From Nitrincola alkalilacustris (lineage in GTDB: Bacteria > Pseudomonadota > Gammaproteobacteria > Pseudomonadales > Balneatricaceae), in NCBI RefSeq assembly GCF_008973755.1, contig NZ_WBOM01000009.1, positions 117,283 to 181,282 on the forward strand: DNA of 64,000 nt, given 5' to 3'. The notes below the pieces were generated by a model, which saw only the letters and a program-made list of their open reading frames with translations, had not been told where the DNA came from and searched no databases. Each line of letters begins with the position of its first letter. Position 1 is the stretch's first letter. A program made the position numbers and the translations under genes. This document shows, in pieces, positions 19,800 through 25,946 of this stretch.

Positions 19800-21149
19800 A
19801 TGAAAGGTCTGAAGGTTTCAAAAACAGGAAGCTGGAGCTTTAGAAAGCGGGTGCCTCCTGAGTTAGTCAGTGTTATCGGCAAGCGGGAGTTTCAGAAATC
19901 CTTTGGCAAGATAAATAAGGCTGAAGCACTCCTGAAGGCCAGCAGATACCTAGCCGATTGTGAAGAGCAGATCGCCAGAGCCAGAGGTGTTCTCATTCCG
20001 TCAGACTTCGGGCCACTGGATTCAGAAACACGTCAGGAGTTCTTTGAGCACTTAGCAGCATCTGTATTGCTTGAGTTCAGAAACTCGCCTCAGAAGCTGT
20101 TTTATGGCTCGGAGAAGGGTGCTCTTGAATTGCTAGAACAGAACAAACTGAATAGTTTTGACCAAACAAGCAACCACCTATTCGGCTCCACTCCATACAA
20201 ATCAGCAGATGATTACAAAGCGGCACTGGGATATTGTCAGCCAGTAAAATATCTCGATTCATACGAATCCACATTAGACCGCCTTCAACCTCGCTCAAGA
20301 GACGAACACACCTCTCTGATTCGAAAGTACTTCCTGAGTCACTTTGAAACCATCTCACCTGCTACGTTCGACAAACAGGCTGTATTGAACTGGCAAAAGG
20401 GATTGAGTCATTTAAGCAACTCATCGCAAAGGAAAGTTGTCTCTCATTGTGCCAACTTCGTTGATTACTTGATTGATAATGAACTGACCACCGTCACCAA
20501 CCACATTAGATCATTGAAGCTGCCTAAAAAATCATCAAAGGCTAAATCAGACAGAACAACAAAGCGCCAACCATTTGAAGTTGGTGAATTAGTCAGACTT
20601 CATTCAGCGATTAAAGACAAAAAACCAGCTGACAGAGAACTTGAGAAACTGTTTTTGATTGGTGTTTATACAGGAATGAGAATAGAAGAGATATGTAGAA
20701 TTAAATTCAGCGATGTTAAACGCCACAAACAACGGTACTACCTGACCGTTTATGAAGATGCTAAAACCGCTGCTGGCGCTGGTCGAGAGATACCTATCCA
20801 TCGAAACATAGAAAGGTTGTTTACTGTCAGAGAGAAAACAGATGATTTTGTTATTCATGTTAGATGTAGGAACCAGTATGAAGAGCGCTCTTCAGCAATA
20901 GGTAAACGATTCGGAAGGCTCAAGAAAGATCTTGGTTTTGGTATAGACAAAGTGTTCCATTCGATCAGAAAAACATTCATAACTGAACTTGAAAGAGCTG
21001 GAGTAACGGAAGCTGTAACAGCTTCTATTGTTGGGCATGAATATCGAACCATGACATATGGTTTGTATTCTGGTGGTGTAACAATCAATACTAAGTTTGA
21101 ATATATGGATATGTTAGATTTTGGTGGTATTTGTATCAGAGGTGTTTAA
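19800..21149 (+). CDS. Tyrosine-recombinase integrase
   Basis: Catalyses site-specific insertion and excision at ssrA. The 449-residue protein starts at ATG 19800 (AGAGGTG binding site), reading MKGLKVSKTGSWSFRKRVPP, a DUF6538-like N-terminal arm domain. A SAM-like core-binding domain follows (about 185-250), then the catalytic domain: R294 (TGMRIEEICR), the Lys of KTAAGAGREIP, H387 and R390 (HSIRKTF), H413 (VGHEY) and nucleophile Y423 (GLYSGG). All catalytic residues are present, so it is likely active. It lies 130 bases from attL, oriented away from ssrA. Confidence 0.95.
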   Translation: MKGLKVSKTGSWSFRKRVPPELVSVIGKREFQKSFGKINKAEALLKASRYLADCEEQIARARGVLIPSDFGPLDSETRQEFFEHLAASVLLEFRNSPQKLFYGSEKGALELLEQNKLNSFDQTSNHLFGSTPYKSADDYKAALGYCQPVKYLDSYESTLDRLQPRSRDEHTSLIRKYFLSHFETISPATFDKQAVLNWQKGLSHLSNSSQRKVVSHCANFVDYLIDNELTTVTNHIRSLKLPKKSSKAKSDRTTKRQPFEVGELVRLHSAIKDKKPADRELEKLFLIGVYTGMRIEEICRIKFSDVKRHKQRYYLTVYEDAKTAAGAGREIPIHRNIERLFTVREKTDDFVIHVRCRNQYEERSSAIGKRFGRLKKDLGFGIDKVFHSIRKTFITELERAGVTEAVTASIVGHEYRTMTYGLYSGGVTINTKFEYMDMLDFGGICIRGV

Positions 21150-21195
21150 TCAGTTGGGGAGCATCCTGATTGAATGCTCTGTAATTCCTGAAATA

Positions 21196-21759
21196 TCAGT
21201 GACTTACTGGTTTGAAAGCCCTCTTAACTGTAGCGGGTGATACGTTGAAGTGTATCGCTGTCTGAGCAATGCTGGCGCTATTAGCTTTCCGCCATTCTAC
21301 AATAGCGGCTGAATCGACTTTAGCAGGACGGCCAAGTGCTTTGCCTTCTGCTTTTGCTTTCTTGATTCCCGCCATCTGTCTTTCTTTGATGTTCTCTCTT
21401 TCCAACTGGGCTAGAGCAGCCATCATGGTTAGCATGGCTTGTCCTATGGACGTGGAAAGGTCGAATCCCTCTCTCAGGCTCACCAGAGATACACCCTTTT
21501 CTTTCAGCAATTCAACGGTGTTCAAAACATCTATAGTGTTGCGCCCCATGCGGTCAATGGCGTAGATAACAACCGTGTCACCTTCACGAACGTAACTAAT
21601 TAATTCAGAGAAACCTTTACGCTTGGATGCTGCGACAGCACCTGAAGTGGCTTCGTCTACAAACACTTTAGATATGTTGAACTTCTCAGCAATGGCATGT
21701 TGCTGCATACCGGTGGATTGGTCTTTGGTTGATACTCTTACGTAAGCAATGGTGGCCAT
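21196..21759 (-). CDS. Serine recombinase (resolvase/invertase type)
   Basis: 187-residue small serine recombinase. The catalytic domain begins MATIAYVRVSTKDQ with nucleophile Ser10; IDRMGRNTIDVLNTVELL (about 69-86) and the E-helix region MAALAQLERENIKERQMAGI (about 112-131) follow. A C-terminal helix-turn-helix (about 140-185) reads GRPAK...SIAQTAIHFNVSPATVKRAF. It could resolve multimers, invert DNA or replace a missing excision factor. It is convergent with the integrase and lies next to nested inverted repeats. A second recombinase in so small an element is unusual. Confidence 0.93.
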   Translation of the reverse strand: MATIAYVRVSTKDQSTGMQQHAIAEKFNISKVFVDEATSGAVAASKRKGFSELISYVREGDTVVIYAIDRMGRNTIDVLNTVELLKEKGVSLVSLREGFDLSTSIGQAMLTMMAALAQLERENIKERQMAGIKKAKAEGKALGRPAKVDSAAIVEWRKANSASIAQTAIHFNVSPATVKRAFKPVSH

Positions 21760-21778
21760 GATCTTGTCCTCTGTGTTA

Positions 21779-21838
21779 GCTCAAAAGGTGGTATTTGAAT
21801 TATGAACTAAGCTCATAGAATAATCAACACCTTTGAGC
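21779..21838. repeat. Nested inverted repeats upstream of serine recombinase
   Basis: GCTCAAAAGGTG (21779-21790) and CACCTTTGAGC (21828-21838) form imperfect arms. Within them TTGAATTATGA and TCATAGAATAATCAA form a second imperfect palindrome. The block starts 20 bases before the recombinase start and could be its recombination (res-like) site or operator. Confidence 0.5.
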
Positions 21839-21912
21839 CAAGCAAAAAAGGCTGTTTAGAAGGGTAATTAAGTTGGCTCGCCAAGCAGACTTAATGAACT
21901 AACCTCAGAGAC

Positions 21913-21944
21913 AAAAAAAACCGCTACCTCATTAGAGGCAACGG
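21913..21944 (-). terminator. Terminator of the primase/helicase operon
   Basis: Minus-strand stem CCGTTGCCTC / GAGGTAGCGG (10 pairs including G-U) with a TAAT loop, followed by eight T residues. It lies about 185 bases past the stop at 22129. Confidence 0.85.
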
Positions 21945-21979
21945 CATGGATGAAATGTATTAGAGATAGCTAATAAGCG

Positions 21980-22120
21980 TGTATATATTATATATAAATA
22001 ATAAACGACGTGTTAGGGTGTCACAGGTGTCACAAAACGCTGAAACCCTTACGACACTAAGGCTAGAGCTGTGACACCCTACCCTCTGAGGCCGTCACAA
22101 GGGTGTCACAGGGTGTCACA
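21980..22120. other. Candidate iteron-type replication origin
   Basis: A 27-base A/T tract (about 21980-22006) is followed by repeats of TGTCAC: direct copies at 22019-22024, 22028-22033, 22104-22109 and 22114-22119, one inverted copy (GTGACA, 22071-22076) and a variant GTCAC at 22094-22098. The longer unit GGGTGTCACA occurs three times. An AT-rich tract beside short iterated sites next to a primase/helicase gene is the layout of many small replicons; function is inferred. Confidence 0.5.
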
Positions 22121-22128
22121 AAACAGGT

Positions 22129-23427
22129 TCAAAAAGGGTAGTGAACCACGTTGCCAGATGGTTTATCGCCGTATACAGCTAACACCTGAGCAGTGCTGGC
22201 GCTGTCTTTCATCCAGATTCTGAATTGTTTGCCTGTTGTCGGGTCACGGATTACCTGTTTTCGATAATCCTTTTCAACCAAGATCAGTGATACTTCATTA
22301 TCGTTGAACTGGTATCCAATGTTGCTCAGATGTTCTTTGAGTTCGTTGTATTTAAAGAACAAGTGAGTTTGCAGAAACTCTGTGACCTCATCATGCAACG
22401 GTGAGCAGTTGTTATTGATTAGCTCCAGAAGGTGCTCAGATTGCTCTACATGCTTCGGATTGAACCCCTCTAATGGGTATGTAGCCAGATAGTTATAAAT
22501 CGCGTCCAGTGGCCTTGTAGGGGCTTCTGGATCGTTTAACCAGTTAGCCACTGACTCAATGAAACGTTGCGTTTCTTGTCTGCTTGTTTTGTGTTCAATA
22601 AAGCGAGGAACGAACCACCTACGTTCCGAAGGTTTCAACCTCATTTTTAGAGGTGGATTGCAATTCAACCAAACACGAGTGTAATTACTGATTGTCCTTT
22701 GTTGCTTCCCTTTCTCTTCAATCAAAGCATAAGGCTCTGACAACCACGATAGCAATTGATCCTGAGCGTTGTATCTGGGGTCAACATCTTCCAAACAGAT
22801 GAAGAGGTTATCTTTAACAACAGTCGAGTGTTTCCCTGTCAATTGGCTAATTCGAGTTATGTTTGCCGATTGGTTCATTAGCAGCGGCTTGATTACTTCT
22901 GAATACAGGAACGATTTGCCAGTGCCTGTATCTGATAAAACCAGTACATGCCATGATGGTCTGTCGTTCGGGTGCTGAATCATATGAGCCAGCCATTGCG
23001 TTATAAGGTGCCGTTCTTTGTCTACTGGGAAAAGCCTTTCCATCAACTCAATAAACAAATAGCAATCACCACCACTATTGGAAGGTTTGTATTGTTTGTA
23101 CGTGTTGTATAGCAGGTTATTGCAAGGTAACTTGATTGCTGATTGATACTCAGCGTTTGGTTGCCATCCGACACCAGCGAATCCACGTACTTGATTAAAG
23201 GCGTGTTCTGTATATGCCTTGGCAAGGTGATCTAATTTTCTGTTCTGTGTAAACCCGTACCAGAGCAATGAAGCACCATGATAACTAACCTGTTGGAGGT
23301 TAGATTTTCGAATTAAAACAGTATCTTTCTCGTTGACCGTTCGGAAGTAATGAGTGTTCAGGTATTCAACATATTGGTCTAATAATGCGCTATCAATTTC
23401 AAACTCATTCTGATTCTGTGCTTTCAT
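22129..23427 (-). CDS. Primase/helicase-like ATPase (DUF5906/SF3-like)
   Basis: 432-residue putative replication protein. A Walker A motif SDTGTGKSFLYSEV lies around residues 164-177, then a Walker B-like NLFICLEDVD (about 208-217) and the sensor-like WLNCNPPLKMRLKPSERRWFVPRF (about 250-273). This order matches primase-associated SF3/D5-like helicases of satellites and prophages. No separate primase active site is evident in the N-terminal 140 residues. Third gene of a minus-strand operon; the upstream 54-aa ORF overlaps its start by 23 bases. Confidence 0.82.
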   Translation of the reverse strand: MKAQNQNEFEIDSALLDQYVEYLNTHYFRTVNEKDTVLIRKSNLQQVSYHGASLLWYGFTQNRKLDHLAKAYTEHAFNQVRGFAGVGWQPNAEYQSAIKLPCNNLLYNTYKQYKPSNSGGDCYLFIELMERLFPVDKERHLITQWLAHMIQHPNDRPSWHVLVLSDTGTGKSFLYSEVIKPLLMNQSANITRISQLTGKHSTVVKDNLFICLEDVDPRYNAQDQLLSWLSEPYALIEEKGKQQRTISNYTRVWLNCNPPLKMRLKPSERRWFVPRFIEHKTSRQETQRFIESVANWLNDPEAPTRPLDAIYNYLATYPLEGFNPKHVEQSEHLLELINNNCSPLHDEVTEFLQTHLFFKYNELKEHLSNIGYQFNDNEVSLILVEKDYRKQVIRDPTTGKQFRIWMKDSASTAQVLAVYGDKPSGNVVHYPF

Positions 23428-23569
23428 TCGCCCTCGTGTTTTGTTGTTCTTTCATATAGCTTACATGCGCCTTCAGCACCTCATAAGCATATCGAGCAGC
23501 ACTGAATTTGTGAGATTTACCCAGCTCAATCAGCGCTGACTCCGTTACTTTGTCAAGATTAATCTTCAT
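23405..23569 (-). CDS. 54-residue hypothetical protein
   Basis: Reads MKINLDKVTESALIELGKSH and ends NESTESE. It is preceded by a very strong GGAGGTG binding site with 4-base spacing. Its start overlaps the previous stop by 11 bases and its end overlaps the helicase start by 23 bases, as expected for translational coupling. Predicted mainly helical; family unknown. It might regulate or help load the helicase, but nothing in the sequence shows this. Confidence 0.75.
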   Translation of the reverse strand: MKINLDKVTESALIELGKSHKFSAARYAYEVLKAHVSYMKEQQNTRANESTESE

Positions 23570-24080
23570 TCAACACCTCCTGTTTATCCAGTTTATTGAT
23601 CACTTTCTGTGATTCGGTGATCTGGTTTTTTATCATCTGTAGTTGCTTGATCTGTGTATTTGCCTTCCTCTTCAGAGCAGCATAGGCTTTATAATCCTCC
23701 TGAACCTGTTTCACATATTCCTTTCGAGCATTATCTCGAATCAGTTTAATATCATCCTGCTGTTCAGAAAGCGGCTTCACCAGCACGACTCTGTATTGTC
23801 CTTGGTTGTTAGCATCCACGTTCTGTGCGTAGTTGAAGTGGAGTGTATAACCCTTGGACAAGAGTGCATCTAATTTCTTAAGGAATATGCCGAAGGTTAG
23901 CTCACGTAAAATATAAAACCGATTGATACCGGCTGAGGAGGGGTTCGAGTTATTCAGATAGTGCTTTTCATATCTGTCTTGCCATTCGATTTCGGTCAAT
24001 CCGTTGTGGATTGCTTTTGCTTTGGCTGCTTCCAGTTCATCTGCTGTTATTAGTTTCTCATCAATTAAATCAAAATTCAT
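23559..24080 (-). CDS. Hypothetical protein, first gene of helicase operon
   Basis: 173 residues, no family recognised. The N half is mixed (LITADELEAAKAKAIHNGLT; a compact segment around LTFGIFLKKLDALLSKGYTLHFNY). The C-terminal 60 residues are Lys/Gln-rich and predicted coiled coil (YKAYAALKRKANTQIKQLQM). ATG 24080 has TGAGGT just upstream and follows a near-consensus promoter. Position at the head of a replication operon suggests an accessory replication or control role. Confidence 0.8.
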   Translation of the reverse strand: MNFDLIDEKLITADELEAAKAKAIHNGLTEIEWQDRYEKHYLNNSNPSSAGINRFYILRELTFGIFLKKLDALLSKGYTLHFNYAQNVDANNQGQYRVVLVKPLSEQQDDIKLIRDNARKEYVKQVQEDYKAYAALKRKANTQIKQLQMIKNQITESQKVINKLDKQEVLNED

Positions 24081-24142
24081 TTTACCTCAATTAGTTGGTT
24101 AGTTAGTTTTTTTGTGATAACAAACTTCATACCACTGTTAAT

Positions 24143-24171
24143 ATCATATAGAAAAAAACAATTTATGTCAA
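24143..24171 (-). promoter_or_regulatory. Strong promoter of the primase/helicase operon
   Basis: Minus strand: TTGACA (24166-24171), exactly 17 bases, TATGAT (24143-24148), about 60 bases before ATG 24080. Confidence 0.8.
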
Positions 24172-24221
24172 ATCGACTTCCCAAGTTTTTCAAAAGTCAA
24201 GCGTTTTTTATACTAAATAAA

Positions 24222-24238
24222 AGTATCAATCTGATACT
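24222..24238. promoter_or_regulatory. 17-bp palindromic operator candidate
   Basis: AGTATCA-ATC-TGATACT is a perfect inverted repeat about 50 bases upstream of the operon's -35. ATACTAAATA occurs on both sides (around 24210 and 24234). It resembles a repressor site, but no repressor gene is recognised in the element. Confidence 0.45.
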
Positions 24239-24825
24239 AAATATCCATGTATTTCAATCAGATAGTCATATTGTTTCATGTTTAAATAAATAATAAGAAA
24301 AACAAACAAACTTCGAGGGGGAAGAGAGCGATTTGCCAAGCAAATAAAGCAAAATCATGTAAGTGATTACCCTTATAGAATTAGCTGATTTCAGATAAAA
24401 ACAAGGGGGTCATATATAAGACGTATCTGGGGTATGTTATCTGGGGGGTGTATACATAAGTAATGGATTTGTACCTAAAATCGGGCTACAGACCACGTGG
24501 CACTAAGTATATTAGCACTTACCGAAATAAGCACTTTTGGTTAATTTTTGTACAGATAATTTAGATGATATTTGAATCAGGTTGGTGCTGGCGCTGACGT
24601 TGGTGGTGAATAGGTTTAGCCAGTGGCTCAAATATCGCCTGTAGTAATGCTCAGTGGCTCTAAAAACGGCGTTTGACTGCTACCCTGTAGGTAGGTACCC
24701 CCTGAAGCAAACGCCGCTCAGAGGTGCTATTTTCGCCTATAAAACGAGGGTATTTATTTGATTAGTGTTTGAGCCTTGATTCGAAACCTGCTCAGGGCTT
24801 CGAATTGATCTGCTCTTCAATTATG

Positions 24826-24849
24826 ACTTTGTGTATTAACTTTGTGTAT
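24826..24849. repeat. Candidate integrase arm sites, right (two copies)
   Basis: ACTTTGTGTAT at 24826-24836 and 24839-24849, identical to 19755-19765 beside attL; they lie about 66-90 bases left of attR. Confidence 0.55.
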
Positions 24850-24914
24850 CAAAATCAGTGCAAATCCACTAAATATCTTTATAAAACAATACTGTAATAA
24901 CAAATGGGGGAACT

Positions 24915-24929
24915 ACCCGCCACCTCCAC
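24915..24929. other. attR: displaced 3' end of ssrA
   Basis: ACCCGCCACCTCCAC followed by CAAAT, so the sequence CTCCACCA of an intact tmRNA 3' end is preserved here rather than at the ssrA gene. Confidence 0.85.
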
Positions 24930-24960
24930 CAAATCCCGGAACGCCTTCGACCGTTCCAGA

Positions 24961-24996
24961 ACACTGCAGGCACCAGGTTCAAGCCTGCAATGTTTT
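24961..24996 (+). terminator. Orphaned original ssrA terminator
   Basis: ACACTGCAGGC (24961-24971) pairs with GCCTGCAATGT (24983-24993) with one mismatch, and TTTT ends at 24996. It lies 31 bases beyond the attR core, where the terminator of an uninterrupted ssrA would be. Confidence 0.65.
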
Positions 24997-25017
24997 CCCA
25001 GACTCAGTAATCACCAG

Positions 25018-25581
25018 ATGACATCCGATCACACCCACAAAGCACCAGCAGCTTCCCTGCCGATATTCGAGCAGTTGATTCATCCTGATCTCAACACAGA
25101 CTCCAATCGTACCTTTTACCGTCATGCTGCCCGTGCAATCGTGATGCGTGGTGAACAGATCCTGATGCTGTTTACCGAGCGCTACAACGACTACAGCTTT
25201 CCTGGCGGTGGTCTGGATGATGGTGAGGACTGGTGCGAGGGACTAAAGCGTGAGCTTGAAGAGGAAACCGGTGCACACGGCATTCGCGTACTCAGTGAGT
25301 TTGCTCGCGTGGACGAAACCCGCCCACACTATAAGGCCGACTATGATCAGATGCATATGATCTCGCACTACTTTGTCTGCGATATAGCTGATGATCTGCG
25401 CGAAGCCCGTATGGAAGATTACGAGATCGCAAATGGGATGCGACGGGTGTGGATCAATATTCATGATGCTCTGGCCCACAATGAAAGCGTCATGGCCCTT
25501 AATGAAAAAAAGATGGGACTGTCTATCCAACGTGAAACATTGATTCTCAGACATCTGGTGAAGCAATTACTGGCTGATTGA
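25018..25581 (+). CDS. Nudix hydrolase family protein
   Basis: 187-residue Nudix protein from the likely ATG 25018. The Nudix box reads GGGLDDGEDWCEGLKRELEEETG (about 64-86), matching GX5EX7REUXEEXG with the REUXEE core as RELEEE. AIVMRGEQILMLFTERYNDYSFPGG precedes it. Substrate unknown. In-frame codons continue upstream through attR but overlap the terminator, so they are not used. No strong ribosome binding site is visible. This was the gene next to ssrA before the element inserted. Confidence 0.82.
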   Translation: MTSDHTHKAPAASLPIFEQLIHPDLNTDSNRTFYRHAARAIVMRGEQILMLFTERYNDYSFPGGGLDDGEDWCEGLKRELEEETGAHGIRVLSEFARVDETRPHYKADYDQMHMISHYFVCDIADDLREARMEDYEIANGMRRVWINIHDALAHNESVMALNEKKMGLSIQRETLILRHLVKQLLAD

Positions 25582-25607
25582 TATTGATCTCTTAGGCACA
25601 GGCCCCA

Positions 25608-25859
25608 TCATACCTGGAGCCCACGCTGCATCTGTTTCCAGACCTGAGTGTCCATCAGGGTCAGACTCTGATCTTCAGGCTGGAAGATCAACACGCACGT
25701 TCCCTGAGCCAACAGCCTGCGCACCTGACTGACTTTGGTGTCGGTCGGAACTTCCTGCTCACCGTAATCAGTTCCATCCCGCGTGACATACTCGGCCAGT
25801 ATATTGGTCAAGGTCTCTGACTCTATTGATTCCCAGGGGATTTCTATGACTTGATCCAT
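25608..25859 (-). CDS. YheU/UPF0270 family protein
   Basis: 83-residue conserved protein of unknown function. The YheU pattern is clear: IPWESIESETLTNILAEYVTRDGTDYGEQE (about 6-35) and TKVSQVRRLLAQGTCVLIFQPEDQS (about 40-64). ATG 25859 is chosen because upstream in-frame codons are not conserved-looking. Confidence 0.85.
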   Translation of the reverse strand: MDQVIEIPWESIESETLTNILAEYVTRDGTDYGEQEVPTDTKVSQVRRLLAQGTCVLIFQPEDQSLTLMDTQVWKQMQRGLQV

Positions 25860-25946
25860 TGGAGTGCTCTCTAGTGAAAATTGGCTGCACACTATAGGCT
25901 GAAACCACGTCATGTTAAATCCGAGTATCAGTCTCTTGCTGTTTAT

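Larger units (their letters stand above)
24081..24914. other. Long non-coding right end of the mobile element
   Basis: No ORF worth calling lies in these 834 bases. It holds a promoter (24143-24171), a 17-bp palindrome (24222-24238), a GT/TTAG-rich patch (24086-24110), two copies of CAGTGGCTC (about 24619 and 24650), a perfect 9-base inverted repeat CGGCGTTTG/CAAACGCCG (24667-24675 and 24708-24716) and two arm-site-like 11-mers near attR. It probably controls the operon and recombination, or hides a small RNA. Confidence 0.6.
19656..24929. mobile_element. ssrA-integrated satellite-like element (about 5.3 kb)
   Basis: Bounded by direct repeats ACCCGCCACCTCCAC at 19656-19670 and 24915-24929. 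The left copy belongs to the ssrA gene; the right copy is followed by CA, restoring the tmRNA CCA end. Contents: tyrosine integrase (plus), serine recombinase (minus), primase/helicase operon (minus), origin-like repeats, and about 0.8 kb of non-coding DNA at the right end. The element is visibly AT-richer than the flanks. No structural, packaging, conjugation or obvious cargo gene was found. It is best described as a minimal integrative, possibly replicating, satellite-like island. Confidence 0.88.

Noticed and set aside
19314..24929. Island as a full prophage
   Set aside because: No capsid, terminase, tail or lysis genes and only 5.3 kb long.
24904..25017. N-terminal extension of the Nudix gene through attR
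   Set aside because: The extension reads through the tmRNA remnant and its terminator hairpin, so it is not ancestral coding sequence.
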